Of a stretch of 64,000 bases of DNA, positions 44,148-55,901 are shown piece after piece. The stretch's first letter is position 1; each line of letters begins with the position of its first letter. The stretch comes from Streptomyces tauricus (lineage in GTDB: Bacteria; Actinomycetota; Actinomycetes; Streptomycetales; Streptomycetaceae): NCBI RefSeq assembly GCF_014650955.1, contig NZ_BMVY01000005.1:248001-312000 (forward strand), in the 5' to 3' direction. Under the pieces are notes generated by a model, which saw nothing but the letters and a program-made list of their open reading frames with translations, was not told the origin of the DNA and ran no database searches. Both the position numbers and the translations under genes were made by a program.

Positions 44148-45554
44148 TCAGTGCTTGCGGCGGCGGCCGCTCCCGCCGCGCAGGGGTGCCTTCCCGCCCG
44201 GCTGGGGCTGGGGCGGTTGGTGGGGCTGAGATTGCTGGGCCGGGGCGGCGTCACCCGGGCGGTCGGCCGAGACCACCAGGGCCGCGAGAGCCGTGGTGAC
44301 CGGCACGGAGGCGACCAGTCCGATCGAGCCGACGAGGGTGCGGACGATCTCCGCGGCCACCAGTTCGCTGTTGGCCACCGTCCCCACGCTGCTCTGTGCG
44401 ATGGAGAAGAGCAGCAGCAGAGGCAGCGCCGCGCCCGCGTAGGCGAGGACGAGCGTGTTGACGACGGACGCGATGTGGTCGCGGCCGATGCGGATGCCCG
44501 CGCGGTACAGGCCCCGCCAGCCCATCGTCGGGTTGGCCTCATGCAGTTCCCAGACCGCCGACGTCTGCGTCACCGTGACGTCGTCGAGCACGCCGAGCGA
44601 ACCGATGATGATGCCCGCGAGCAGCAGACCGCTCATGTCGATGGACGGGTAGAGACCGTGGATCAGGCCGGTGTTGTCGTCGGTGTTGCCGGTCAGCGCG
44701 GCCCAGTCGATGAACAGTGAGCCGAGCAGCCCGATCAGCACCAGGGACAGCAGCGTGCCCAGTACGGCGACCGACGTCCGGGCCGAGAGCCCGTGGCACA
44801 TGTAGAGCGCGATCAGCATGATGGCGCTGGCCCCGACCACCGCCACGACCAGTGGATTCGAACCCTGCAAAATCGCGGGCAGGATGAAGAACGTCAGGAT
44901 CAGGAAGCTGACGGCCAGCGCGATCAGCGCCATGACGCCGCGCATCCGGCCCACCACGACCACCGCGACGGCGAAGATGCCGGCGAGCAGCGTCATGGGG
45001 AGCTTGCGGTTCACATCGGTGACCGAGTACTGGAGCTCCTTGGGGGCGTCGGGCGCGTACGCCACGATCACCTCCTGGCCCTGCTCCAACTGGCGTGAGG
45101 AGTCCGGCTGGACGATCTCCGTGAAGGTACGGCCCTTGTCCTTGCCGGAGTCGACCCGGATCGTGGCCTTCTTGCAGGTGCCCGAGGCCTGCTGCTGCGC
45201 CGACGAGCCCTCGGCCGTCGAGGTGTCGCCGGTCGGAGTCCCGCCCGAGGCGTTCACGGACTTGCAGTCGACCTTGTCGACCTTGGTCACGGTGGCCTGC
45301 TGGGTCTGCCGGTCGAAACCGACACCCGTGCGTTCGTGTCCGGGGGCGCCGCCCGGCCAGAGCACCGCGAGACCGACAACGACCGCCGCGGCGAAAGGAA
45401 TCAGCACTGCCGCGATGATCTTGCGCAGATGCATGGAGACAGGTGCCGCGGGGCCGTGCGAGTGGCCGTGCCCGCCGCCGTGACCGTGGCCGTCGTGGCC
45501 GTGTCCGTGGGGCGGTTCGGACGGCGGGAGTGGAGGCTGCTGCGTCGTGGTCAC
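44148..45554 (-). CDS. YibE/F-like membrane protein with His-rich N-terminus
   Basis: The 468-aa protein starts at GTG 45554. Residues about 15-40 contain alternating His/Gly repeats (HGHGHDGHGHGGGHGHSHG), probably metal-binding. An N-terminal helix and an extracytoplasmic domain with two cysteines (VDCKSV, GTCKKA) follow. The YibE/F core has about seven helices (LLAGIFAVAVVVVGRMRG, LLLAGIIIGSLGVLDDVTVTQ) and the tail is Gln/Pro-rich. Function is unknown; the family is widespread in Gram-positives. Start context is weak. Confidence 0.82.
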   Translation of the reverse strand: MTTTQQPPLPPSEPPHGHGHDGHGHGGGHGHSHGPAAPVSMHLRKIIAAVLIPFAAAVVVGLAVLWPGGAPGHERTGVGFDRQTQQATVTKVDKVDCKSVNASGGTPTGDTSTAEGSSAQQQASGTCKKATIRVDSGKDKGRTFTEIVQPDSSRQLEQGQEVIVAYAPDAPKELQYSVTDVNRKLPMTLLAGIFAVAVVVVGRMRGVMALIALAVSFLILTFFILPAILQGSNPLVVAVVGASAIMLIALYMCHGLSARTSVAVLGTLLSLVLIGLLGSLFIDWAALTGNTDDNTGLIHGLYPSIDMSGLLLAGIIIGSLGVLDDVTVTQTSAVWELHEANPTMGWRGLYRAGIRIGRDHIASVVNTLVLAYAGAALPLLLLFSIAQSSVGTVANSELVAAEIVRTLVGSIGLVASVPVTTALAALVVSADRPGDAAPAQQSQPHQPPQPQPGGKAPLRGGSGRRRKH

Positions 45555-45629
45555 CGACCGATCATCGCAAGAACGAGAGGGGCCCACTGTTCACCGCGCC
45601 CATTGTGACGCTAGCGTGGAAGCACCTTT

Positions 45630-47709
<2,080 letters not shown>

Positions 47710-47740
47710 CCCGAGCGTCCGTCAGCCCCGCACGCCCTAG

Positions 47741-47803
47741 GCCGACCTGACGGTCGTCCTCGGCCGACCCGACGGTCGCCCATCGCCGACCTGACGGTCG
47801 TGG
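47741..47803. repeat. 22-bp direct repeat, three copies
   Basis: Copies of GCCGACCTGACGGTCGTC begin at 47741, 47763 and 47785 (the middle one has two changes). Each contains the small palindrome GACC-TGAC-GGTC. They lie between the ends of thiC and the membrane-protein gene. Confidence 0.8.
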
Positions 47804-47890
47804 TGTCGCGATGCCGAGGTCCTGGGCGATCTGTTCCAGGGCCTCGGCGACCCGGACTTGCCGGGGCGGGCGGTGTCGGCGGGTCCGGCC

Positions 47891-48763
47891 CTATTCCGGA
47901 GCGTGCTCCGGTCCCCCGAAGTCCGGGCTGCTGAAGTCCGGGCTCGAGTAGCTGGGGCGGGGGCCCGCTGCCGCACCCCCGTCGGGGCTGCTGAAGCCCG
48001 GGCGGTTGTAGCCGAGCTGCGGCATCCGGCTGACCGGTGCCGTCGGCTTCGTACGGCCGAGGGCCGCTGTGCCCGGGTCGGCGAGAGCCTCCCTGAAGAA
48101 CGGCATGAGGCCGCGCTCCAGGAGGGCTTCGTGCCAGGCTTCCCTGGCCAGGGCGACCTCCTCGTTCCGCTCGCCGTGCACGCCGGCCTGGAGCGAACTG
48201 GCGCCGTTGCGCAGGGCGGCGAGCAGCAGGCCGACCGCGGCGACCAGGATCGAGACCGCCGTGATGGCGCCGAAGACCCAGCCGGTGGTGAGCAGGGTAC
48301 GTGCGATGCCCGGCTCGGGGTCGAGCATCTTCAGGATGTAGCCGACGAGCAGGAAGATCGCCGCGGCGGTGCCGGCGAGGACCGGGGCGAGCACGGCGAC
48401 GACCGCGGCGGCACCGGCCCCTGCGGTCTCGGCGACTTCCCCCATGGTGGTGGCGAGCCCCACCGCACTCGTGCCCGGCTCCGTGGAGCTGGTGGATCCT
48501 TCGCGGACGGGAGGGGTGGACGGCGCCGGCTGGCGCAGTTCCTCGCGGACCTTCACATAGTGCTGGTACTCGCTCGCCGCGGCCGCCGTGATGAGTGCGG
48601 TGGCGTTGAGTGCCATCGTGCGCAGTTGTTCGGGATTGAGCCGCTGGCCGACAGCGGCGAGTTCCGGGCGGTGTGGTGCGGAGCGCAGCGCCTCGTCGAG
48701 GATCCGCTCGTACTCCTGGCGGTCCTCGCTCAGCAGGTGCTGCGGAACGCTGTTCATGTGCAT
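47891..48763 (-). CDS. Membrane protein of unknown function
   Basis: The 290-aa protein has N-terminal helices (VPQHLLSEDRQEYERILDEALR) and two hydrophobic hairpins (AAAVVAVLAPVLAGTAAAIFLLVGYIL, TGWVFGAITAVSILVAAVGLLLAAL). The C-terminal tail has repeated SSPDF units (SYSSPDFSSPDFGGPE). I recognise no named family; similar proteins occur in other Streptomyces. ATG 48763 or 48757 are both possible. Confidence 0.72.
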   Translation of the reverse strand: MHMNSVPQHLLSEDRQEYERILDEALRSAPHRPELAAVGQRLNPEQLRTMALNATALITAAAASEYQHYVKVREELRQPAPSTPPVREGSTSSTEPGTSAVGLATTMGEVAETAGAGAAAVVAVLAPVLAGTAAAIFLLVGYILKMLDPEPGIARTLLTTGWVFGAITAVSILVAAVGLLLAALRNGASSLQAGVHGERNEEVALAREAWHEALLERGLMPFFREALADPGTAALGRTKPTAPVSRMPQLGYNRPGFSSPDGGAAAGPRPSYSSPDFSSPDFGGPEHAPE

Positions 48764-48947
48764 CCCCCGATGCTCCGTAGGGCTGGGTGACTCGGCATGC
48801 TGACGAGCCGTCGGGCAGAAACGGAGGGGAGCCTGCTACGGATAAGCCGATGGTAGAGCGACGACGGCACAGGGTGACAGGGGGTTTCCAGAATTTGCCC
48901 CCGGACCGCACGCGTCCTCCATCGGAGGACGTGTGCCCCGTGAACGC

Positions 48948-50159
48948 TCAGCTATCCAGGGGAAGCTGCTGGACCAGCAGTTTTCCGGCCATGGTCACGC
49001 CGCCGTCCATCGCGATCGCGAGCTTGTCGGCGTACACATGAGGTTCTTCGACCGCGAGGGGCGGCGAATTCTCCCCGTCCTCCGAGCCGACCTCGCCCCT
49101 GAGATACGGAATGGGGCTGTGACCATGGACGATGCGTGAACCGCCGTACGTCTCCAGCAGGGAACGGACCGCCTGCGCACCGCCGTCGTCGCGGAACGCG
49201 AAGCGCTTGGTGAACTTGCGGAAGAGGTCCCAGCACTCGTCCGCGTCATTGCGGGTGAGGGTTTCGCGGATGGTGTCGTTGACCGCTTCGATGGAGTCGC
49301 CGTAGTCGAGATAGGCGGTCGTGTCGGAGTGCACGAGCAGATGCCCGTCCGCCAGTTCCATCGCGTCCAGGCGGGCCATCCACTGCAGATGATGGTCCTG
49401 GAGCCGTTCCATGTCGGTCTTCTGGCCGCCGTTGAGCAGCCAGGCGGCCTGGAAGGTGGCGGTTCCCGCGCCGGAGTTGACGGGGGTGTCCCCGAAGCGC
49501 CGGGCGCCCAGCAGCAGCAGTTCGTGGTTGCCCATGAGGGCCTTGCAGTAGCCGCCGACCGCGGCGGCCTCCGCGGACAGTCGCATCACGAGGTCGATGA
49601 CGCCGATGCCGTCAGGCCCGCGGTCGGTGAAGTCACCGAGGAACCACAGCCGGGAGGTCCCGGCCGCCCAGCGGCCTTCGAGGTCGATGAGCCCCTTCTC
49701 GTGCAGCGCGGTGACGAGTTCGTCGAGGTACCCGTGCACGTCACCGACGACGTACAGCGGACCCGGCCCCTCCTCGGGCTGCGGAATCTGCCCGGCCTCG
49801 GGGTCGACCGGCATCTGAACCGTGTCACCGCGGTTGATGACCGGCAGATCGCGCTCCGTCGGCGTGTAGCCCTCCGGCTCGGCGGCGGGGACGCCGGCCT
49901 CACCGTGCGGCGGCCCGCCCGCGTAGGAACCGGACCGGACGTAGGGCTCCGGGGGCCCGGTGTACGGGTCGGCGGCCTGGTCGTACGGCTCGGCGGAGCG
50001 GTCGTACGGCTCGGCCGGCCGGTCGTACTGCCCGGGCGGTGCCGGGTGCGGTCCGGGCGGCTGCGCGTACGGACCGGCTTCGTGGACGTACGCCGGTACG
50101 CGGAAGTCGCGCACCGTCGGCGTCCGCATCTCGGGTCCCTGACCGGCCCCCTGAGTCAT
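48948..50159 (-). CDS. Metallophosphoesterase with repetitive N-terminus
   Basis: The 403-aa protein starts at ATG 50159 after GGAGGGG. The first 75 residues are low complexity with repeated EPYDRSA-type units. The calcineurin-like domain (about 120-400) has GDVHG, GDFTDRGPDG, GNHE and VHGHSP metal-binding motifs. The family is close to PrpA/ApaH-type protein phosphatases. The substrate is unknown. Confidence 0.88.
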   Translation of the reverse strand: MTQGAGQGPEMRTPTVRDFRVPAYVHEAGPYAQPPGPHPAPPGQYDRPAEPYDRSAEPYDQAADPYTGPPEPYVRSGSYAGGPPHGEAGVPAAEPEGYTPTERDLPVINRGDTVQMPVDPEAGQIPQPEEGPGPLYVVGDVHGYLDELVTALHEKGLIDLEGRWAAGTSRLWFLGDFTDRGPDGIGVIDLVMRLSAEAAAVGGYCKALMGNHELLLLGARRFGDTPVNSGAGTATFQAAWLLNGGQKTDMERLQDHHLQWMARLDAMELADGHLLVHSDTTAYLDYGDSIEAVNDTIRETLTRNDADECWDLFRKFTKRFAFRDDGGAQAVRSLLETYGGSRIVHGHSPIPYLRGEVGSEDGENSPPLAVEEPHVYADKLAIAMDGGVTMAGKLLVQQLPLDS

Positions 50160-50350
50160 CGACCCCTCCACCACCATCGCGCCGCATCTGCACCGCGTCG
50201 GACTGCCTGGTCGCAGCGGCCCGCGGTGTCGTCCGCCCATCATAGGAATGCGGATCGCGCCATGTGATGACCCAGGGGTGGTGAATCGGAGCAGAACCCC
50301 AGTTCACCGTGGTTTTCTCCCGAATTGAGAGGGGCTTTCCGCGTCGGAGG

Positions 50351-51463
50351 TCACCCCTCCTCCGGGGACCTCGGCGGGCTGACGGTCGTCCGTGGCGGCC
50401 GACGCTCGGAGGAGGTGCGCACGATCAGCTCCGTCGGTATCACCTGCTCGACCGGTTGGTCCGATTCGACCCCCTCGATGGCGTCGATGAGGAGCTGGAC
50501 CACGGCCGTGCCGATTCGTCTCGGTTTGAGCGAGAGTGTCGTGACGGGCGGTTCAGTGCTGGCGTAGACGGTGGACTCGCTGCAGCACACGAGGAGCAGG
50601 TCGTCCGGTACGCGCAGACCGTAGCGCCTGGCCGCCGCGAGGAGGTCGGTGCCGTTGGGGTCGAACAGCCCGTAGACGGCGTCGGGCCGGTCGGGCCTGG
50701 CGAGCAGCCGGTCGGCCGCCACGGCCCCCGCGCACGGATCGTGCGCGGGATAGGCCTCGTAGACGGGATCCTGGCCCACGCGCTCGCACCAGCGCAGGTA
50801 CGCCGTCGTGGAGAGGTGCGTGTACGTGTCCGTGGTCGTCCCGGTCAGCAGGCCGATCCTGCGGGCGCCGGCGGCGGCCAGGTGGTCGAGGATGCCCAGG
50901 ACCGCGGCCTCGTGGTCGTTGTCCACCCAGGCGGTCACCGGCAGCGAGCCGGCCGGGCGGCCGTCCGAGACCACCGGTAACCCCTGGCGGACCAGTTCGC
51001 TGACGACCGGGTCCTGGTCGGAGGGGTCGATGACGACCGTTCCGTCCAGGGCCACGTTCGACCACACGTCGTGGCGCGAGGTCGCCGGGAGGATGACCAG
51101 GGCGTAGCCCCGGGCGAGCGCGGCCGAGGTGGCGGCTCTGGCCATCTCCGCGAAGTACGCGAACTCCGTGAAGGTGAAAGGTTCGTCCCCGTAGGTCGTC
51201 ACGGTCAGGCCGATGAGGCCCGACTTGCCGGTACGGAGGGTTCGGGCCGCCGCGGAGGGGCGATACCCCAGCCGGTCGGCGACCTCGCGGACATGGCGTC
51301 TGGTGGCGTCCGGGAGCCGTCCCTTGCCGTTGAGGGCGTCGGAGACCGTCGTGATGGAGACTCCGGCGGCCGCGGCCACGTCTCTGATGCCCGCCCGGCC
51401 CGGCCGGTTTCCTCGACGGGAGGTATCCGACCGGCTCACCTGGTGCTTCCCTGCTGCTGTCAT
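50351..51463 (-). CDS. LacI-family transcriptional regulator
   Basis: The 370-aa protein starts at ATG 51463, though no good ribosome binding site is seen and the frame is open to 51529. The HTH is GIRDVAAAAGVSITTVSDALNGKGRL and the hinge is YRPSAAARTLRTGKSGLIGL. A periplasmic-binding-like effector domain follows (about 85-350). No sugar genes lie near, so its regulon is unclear. The inverted repeat at 51552-51580 upstream may be its operator. Confidence 0.9.
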   Translation of the reverse strand: MTAAGKHQVSRSDTSRRGNRPGRAGIRDVAAAAGVSITTVSDALNGKGRLPDATRRHVREVADRLGYRPSAAARTLRTGKSGLIGLTVTTYGDEPFTFTEFAYFAEMARAATSAALARGYALVILPATSRHDVWSNVALDGTVVIDPSDQDPVVSELVRQGLPVVSDGRPAGSLPVTAWVDNDHEAAVLGILDHLAAAGARRIGLLTGTTTDTYTHLSTTAYLRWCERVGQDPVYEAYPAHDPCAGAVAADRLLARPDRPDAVYGLFDPNGTDLLAAARRYGLRVPDDLLLVCCSESTVYASTEPPVTTLSLKPRRIGTAVVQLLIDAIEGVESDQPVEQVIPTELIVRTSSERRPPRTTVSPPRSPEEG

Positions 51464-51895
51464 GGCGAGCCGATAGTAGGGCTCATGCGGTGGGGTAGTG
51501 CGGACGCATATGCACTCGTTGACAGGCACGTTTCTGCATGGTCATAAGCACTCAACTCCCTTGGAATGCAAGGGAGTTGACCGTTTCAATGGCAGTACGT
51601 CACTTGTCGACGCGCATGAGCCTGCCAAAGGGGCCATGTCTCGAAGAGGTCTCAACTCACCTTCACGAGGGATGCGCGCCACGGCGCGAGCCACCGGCGC
51701 GGGCTGTGACGGGCAGCGCGCCCCCTCTTTCGTACGCCTTCGGGCGGTGATGCCCGGGAGTGCGCCCGCGGATCTTCGGTGCCGGCCGGGAGGTCGGTCC
51801 CGGGCCGTACTCAGCGGCTGCGAATCCTCTTAAGGTGAGCAGTATTGGTAGCCGGTGGTGGTGATGAGCCGGAGACGGTCACAAGGAGGACTGCG
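51464..51895. promoter_or_regulatory. Long intergenic region between lacI-type gene and hisC
   Basis: 432 bp without a supported gene. TTGACA (51519-51524), 18-bp spacer and CATAAG (51543-51548) form a rightward promoter. Its expected start lies in an inverted repeat with 12-bp arms TCAACTCCCTTG and complement (51552-51580). AAGGAGG at 51883-51889 is the hisC ribosome binding site. Small frames here look non-coding. Confidence 0.55.
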
Positions 51896-52978
51896 GTGAG
51901 CGAGACGAGCCCGAAGCTGCGAGCCGAGCTGGAGGGTATCCCCACGTACAAGCCGGGGAAGCCCGCCGCGTCCACGGACGGTCCGGTGGCGTACAAGCTG
52001 TCCTCCAACGAGAACCCCTATCCGCCGCTGCCGGGTGTGCTGGAGAGCGTGAGCGCGGCGGTGGGGGCCTTCAACCGCTACCCCGACATGGCGTGCACGG
52101 GGCTGATGAGCGAGCTGGCGGACCGGTTCGGGGTGCCGCTCACGCATCTGGCCACCGGCACCGGCTCGGTCGGCGTCGCCCAGCAGCTGGTGCAGGCGAC
52201 CTCCGGACCGGGCGACGAGGTGATCTACGCCTGGCGGTCCTTCGAGGCGTACCCGATCATCACCCGCGTCAGCGGGGCGACGCCGGTCCAGGTGCCGCTG
52301 ACGCCGGGCGATGTCCACGACCTCGACGCGATGGCGGACGCGATCACCGACCGGACGCGGCTGATTTTCGTCTGCAACCCCAACAACCCGACGGGCACGG
52401 CGGTGCGGCGGGCCGAGCTGGAACGATTCCTCGACCGGGTGCCGGGCGATGTCCTGGTGGTTCTCGACGAGGCGTACCGGGAGTTCGTGCGCGATGCCGA
52501 GGTGCCGGACGGTGTCGAGCTGTACCGGGAGCGGCCGAACGTGTGCGTGCTGCGTACGTTCTCCAAGGCGTACGGTCTCGCCGGGCTGCGGGTCGGCTTC
52601 GCGATCGCTCATGAGCCGGTGGCGGCGGCACTGCGCAAGACGGCCGTGCCCTTCGGTGTGAGCCAGCTCGCTCAGGACGCGGCGGTCGCCTCGCTGCGCG
52701 CCGAGGACGAGCTCCTCGGGCGGGTCGGTTCGCTGGTGTCCGAGCGCGCGCGGGTGGTCGAGACGCTGCGCGGGCAGGGCTGGACGGTGCCGGACACCCA
52801 GGCGAACTTCGTGTGGCTGCGGCTCGGGGAGCGCACGGTCGACTTCGCCGCCGTGTGCGAGCAGGCCGGGGTCGTCGTGCGGCCGTTCGCGGGCGAGGGT
52901 GTCCGGGTGACGGTGGGCGAGACCGAGGCCAACGACATCTTCCTGAAGACGGCGGAGGGCTTCCGCAAGGAGTTCTGA
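51896..52978 (+). CDS. hisC: Histidinol-phosphate aminotransferase-like enzyme
   Basis: The 360-aa protein starts at GTG 51896 after [38 protein letters not shown] and the PLP lysine in [15 protein letters not shown] are HisC features. HisC-type enzymes transfer the amino group in histidine synthesis; some members act on aromatic amino acids instead. It is not in a his operon here, so the aromatic alternative (as in pat-type enzymes) remains open. Confidence 0.9.
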   Translation: MSETSPKLRAELEGIPTYKPGKPAASTDGPVAYKLSSNENPYPPLPGVLESVSAAVGAFNRYPDMACTGLMSELADRFGVPLTHLATGTGSVGVAQQLVQATSGPGDEVIYAWRSFEAYPIITRVSGATPVQVPLTPGDVHDLDAMADAITDRTRLIFVCNPNNPTGTAVRRAELERFLDRVPGDVLVVLDEAYREFVRDAEVPDGVELYRERPNVCVLRTFSKAYGLAGLRVGFAIAHEPVAAALRKTAVPFGVSQLAQDAAVASLRAEDELLGRVGSLVSERARVVETLRGQGWTVPDTQANFVWLRLGERTVDFAAVCEQAGVVVRPFAGEGVRVTVGETEANDIFLKTAEGFRKEF

Positions 52979-53003
52979 CCGATCCGTCGCCCAAGCGGTC
53001 GAT

Positions 53004-53046
53004 CAAGGCCCCGGCACCCCGCACTTCGCGGGATGCCGGGGCCTTG
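53004..53046 (+). terminator. Terminator after hisC
   Basis: CAAGGCCCCGGCA arm with complement, inner CCCGC/GCGGG pairing and ACTT loop, 26 bp past the stop. Confidence 0.85.
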
Positions 53047-53177
53047 TGGCGTTCGTCTCTTCCGTTGTCTGCGCACGCCCTCTGACCTGGCGTTTTGTGC
53101 CTGACACGGCGGCGCCCGCAGCTGGGTACCCCCACCTGTCACCGGTCGAACGGCCATGCGTCATAATTGCTTGTGAA

Positions 53178-53193
53178 TGTGAACGCGTTCACA
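53178..53193. promoter_or_regulatory. Rex operator (ROP) of cydAB
   Basis: TGTGAACGCGTTCACA, identical to the published S. coelicolor Rex operator sequence, 84 bp upstream of cydA. A CATAAT -10 candidate (53162-53167) would start transcription at or near the operator, so Rex binding would block it when NADH/NAD+ is low. Confidence 0.93.
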
Positions 53194-53276
53194 AGCGCGT
53201 CCCATTTGCTTCTGGATGTCTGGGGCAAGTGGGGCAAACTGCCGCGGTTACCACGGCGACGTAAGGAGTTGACGAC

Positions 53277-54782
53277 GTGGAATTGGCATTGGCGCCGGAG
53301 ACGATAGCGCGATGGCAGTTCGGCATCACCACCGTCTACCACTTCCTCTTCGTCCCGCTCACGATCTCGCTCGCCGCGCTCACCGCGGGCCTGCAGACCG
53401 CATGGGTGCGCACGGAGAAGGAGAAGTACCTCAGAGCCACCAAGTTCTGGGGCAAGCTCTTCCTGATCAACATCGCGATGGGTGTCGTCACGGGCATCGT
53501 GCAGGAGTTCCAGTTCGGCATGAACTGGTCCGACTACTCGCGCTTCGTCGGTGACGTCTTCGGTGCCCCGCTCGCCTTCGAGGCCCTGATCGCCTTCTTC
53601 TTCGAGTCCACGTTCATCGGGCTCTGGATCTTCGGCTGGGACAAGCTGCCGAAGAAGATCCACCTGGCCTGCATCTGGATGGTCTCGATCGGCACGCTGC
53701 TCTCCGCGTACTTCATCCTCGCGGCCAACTCCTGGATGCAGCACCCCGTCGGCTACCGCATCAACGAGCAGAAGGGGCGCGCCGAACTCACCGACTTCTG
53801 GCTGGTCCTGACCCAGAACACCGCGCTCAACCAGGTGTTCCACAGCTTCTCGGCGGCCTTCCTGACGGGTGGCGCCTTCATGGTGGGCATCGCGGCGTTC
53901 CACCTGATGCGCAAGAAGCACATCCCGGTGATGCGGACCTCGCTCCGGCTCGGACTGGTCACCATGGCGGTCGGCGGTCTTCTCACCGCGATCAGCGGGG
54001 ACACCCTCGGCAAGGTCATGTACGAGCAGCAGCCGATGAAGATGGCCGCCGCGGAGGCCCTGTGGGACGGCGAGGAACCCGCGCCCTTCTCCGTGTTCGC
54101 CTACGGGGACGTCGACAAGGGGCACAACACGGTGGCCCTGGAGATACCCGGCCTCCTGTCCTTCCTCGCCCACAGCGACTTCGACTCGTACGTGCCCGGC
54201 ATCAACGACACCAACAAGGCCGAGCAGGAGAAGTTCGGCCCCGGCGACTACAAGCCCATCGTGCCCGTCGCCTACTGGGGCTTCCGCTGGATGATCGGCT
54301 TCGGCATGGCGTCCTTCTCCCTGGGGCTGCTGGGACTGTGGCTGACCCGCAAGAGGTTCCTGCTGCCGGCCGTGCAGCGGACGGGGGAGGACGAGGTACC
54401 GCATCTGGTGCTGTTCAAGAAGCCGCTCGGCTCCCGGCTCACCCGGCTGTACTGGCTCCTGGCGGTCTGGACGATGGCCTTCCCGCTGATCGCCAACGGG
54501 TGGGGCTGGATCTTCACCGAGATGGGCCGGCAGCCCTGGGTCGTCTACGGCGTCATGCAGACCCGCGACGCGGTCTCCCCCGGTGTGTCCCAGACCGAGA
54601 TGATCATCTCGCTGACCGTCCTCACGACGATCTACGCGATCCTCGCCGTCGTCGAGGTGAAGCTGCTCGCGAAGTACATCAAGGCCGGACCGCCCGAGCT
54701 CACCGAGGCCGACCTCAACCCGCCCACGAAGATCGGCGGCGACCCCCGGGACGCCGACAAGCCGATGGCCTTCTCCTACTAG
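53277..54782 (+). CDS. cydA: Cytochrome bd oxidase subunit I
   Basis: The 501-aa protein starts at GTG 53277 after AAGGAG. It has about nine helices; the N-terminal helix has RWQFGITTVYHFLFVPLTI with the haem ligand His. Conserved features are GIVQEFQFGMNWSDYSRFVGD and GWIFTEMGRQPWVVYG near the end. It forms the quinol-oxidising half of cytochrome bd, used at low oxygen. The Q-loop is short. Rex control upstream fits this. Confidence 0.98.
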   Translation: MELALAPETIARWQFGITTVYHFLFVPLTISLAALTAGLQTAWVRTEKEKYLRATKFWGKLFLINIAMGVVTGIVQEFQFGMNWSDYSRFVGDVFGAPLAFEALIAFFFESTFIGLWIFGWDKLPKKIHLACIWMVSIGTLLSAYFILAANSWMQHPVGYRINEQKGRAELTDFWLVLTQNTALNQVFHSFSAAFLTGGAFMVGIAAFHLMRKKHIPVMRTSLRLGLVTMAVGGLLTAISGDTLGKVMYEQQPMKMAAAEALWDGEEPAPFSVFAYGDVDKGHNTVALEIPGLLSFLAHSDFDSYVPGINDTNKAEQEKFGPGDYKPIVPVAYWGFRWMIGFGMASFSLGLLGLWLTRKRFLLPAVQRTGEDEVPHLVLFKKPLGSRLTRLYWLLAVWTMAFPLIANGWGWIFTEMGRQPWVVYGVMQTRDAVSPGVSQTEMIISLTVLTTIYAILAVVEVKLLAKYIKAGPPELTEADLNPPTKIGGDPRDADKPMAFSY

Positions 54783-54802
54783 GCCCAGGGAGCTGCTGAG
54801 TC

Positions 54803-55807
54803 ATGGAACTTCACGACGTCTGGTTCGTCCTCATCGCCGTCCTGTGGACCGGCTACTTCTTCCTGGAGGGCTTCGACTTCGGGATCGGCGTCCTCACCAA
54901 GCTGCTCGCCCGCGACCGGACCGAGAAGCGGGTGCTGATCAACACCATCGGCCCGGTCTGGGACGGCAACGAGGTGTGGCTGCTCTCGGCGGGAGGCGCG
55001 ACCTTCGCCGCCTTCCCCGAGTGGTACGCGACGCTCTTCTCCGGTTTCTATCTGCCCCTGCTGCTCATCCTCGTCTGCCTGATCCTGCGTGGAGTGGCCT
55101 TCGAGTACCGGGCCAAGCGGCCCGAGGAGCAGTGGCAGCGCAATTGGGAGAACGCGATCTTCTGGACCTCGCTGCTCCCGGCGTTCCTGTGGGGCGTCGC
55201 CTTCGGCAACATCGTCCGGGGCGTGAAGATCGACCGGAACTTCGAGTACGTGGGCAGCCTCGGGGACCTGCTCAACCCGTACGCGGTCCTCGGCGGGCTG
55301 GTCACACTGACGCTGTTCACCTTCCACGGGGCGGTGTTCGCGGCGCTCAAGACCCTCGGTGACATCCGGGAACGGGCGCGGAAGCTGGCTCTGCGGCTCG
55401 GAGTGGTGACGGCCGGGCTCGCGCTGGTCTTCCTGCTCTGGACCCAGGTCGAGAACGGCGACGGCAAGAGTCTGGTCGCGCTGGTCGTGGCGGTGGCCGC
55501 ACTGGTCGCGGCGATCGCGGCGAATCAGGCGGGGCGTGAGGGCTGGGCCTTCGGACTGTCGGGCCTCACCATCATCGCCGCGGTCGCCATGCTCTTCCTG
55601 ACGCTCTTCCCGAACGTCATGCCGTCCTCGCTGAACGACGAGTGGAGCCTCACGGTCACCAACGCCTCGTCGAGCCCGTACACGTTGAAGATCATGACCT
55701 GGTGTGCGGTGATCGCGACGCCGGTGGTGATGCTCTACCAGGGCTGGACGTACTGGGTGTTCCGCAAGCGGATCGGCACCCAGCACATTGCCGACGCCGT
55801 GCACTGA
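54803..55807 (+). CDS. cydB: Cytochrome bd oxidase subunit II
   Basis: The 334-aa protein is 20 bp after cydA. It starts MELHDVWFVLIAVLWTGYFFLEGFDFG, typical of CydB, with NEVWLLSAGGATFAAFP and RGVAFEYRAK. About eight or nine helices are predicted. It completes the oxidase and shares the cydA transcript. Confidence 0.97.
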   Translation: MELHDVWFVLIAVLWTGYFFLEGFDFGIGVLTKLLARDRTEKRVLINTIGPVWDGNEVWLLSAGGATFAAFPEWYATLFSGFYLPLLLILVCLILRGVAFEYRAKRPEEQWQRNWENAIFWTSLLPAFLWGVAFGNIVRGVKIDRNFEYVGSLGDLLNPYAVLGGLVTLTLFTFHGAVFAALKTLGDIRERARKLALRLGVVTAGLALVFLLWTQVENGDGKSLVALVVAVAALVAAIAANQAGREGWAFGLSGLTIIAAVAMLFLTLFPNVMPSSLNDEWSLTVTNASSSPYTLKIMTWCAVIATPVVMLYQGWTYWVFRKRIGTQHIADAVH

Positions 55808-55828
55808 GGCTCATAAATCCGGGGGCAT

Positions 55829-55842
55829 GTTTCACGTGAAAC
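55829..55842. other. parS site
   Basis: Perfect GTTTCACGTGAAAC, first of three between cydB and cydCD; two more flanking bases on each side also pair. Confidence 0.92.
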
Positions 55843-55864
55843 ATGCGCCATGAGAAGAAGGTGT

Positions 55865-55878
55865 GTTTCACGTGAAAC
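55865..55878. other. parS site
   Basis: Perfect GTTTCACGTGAAAC, 36 bp from its neighbour. Confidence 0.92.
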
Positions 55879-55901
55879 ATGCCTGCTTGACCCAAGGGTG
55901 T

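Noticed and set aside
50351..51529. Upstream GTG/ATG extension of the LacI-type gene
   Set aside because: The extra residues (MPVNECICV...) lack coding character and the HTH begins well after the chosen start.
51498..51833. Small frames in the lacI-hisC intergenic region
   Set aside because: Mixed composition, no ribosome binding site of quality, and no family features.
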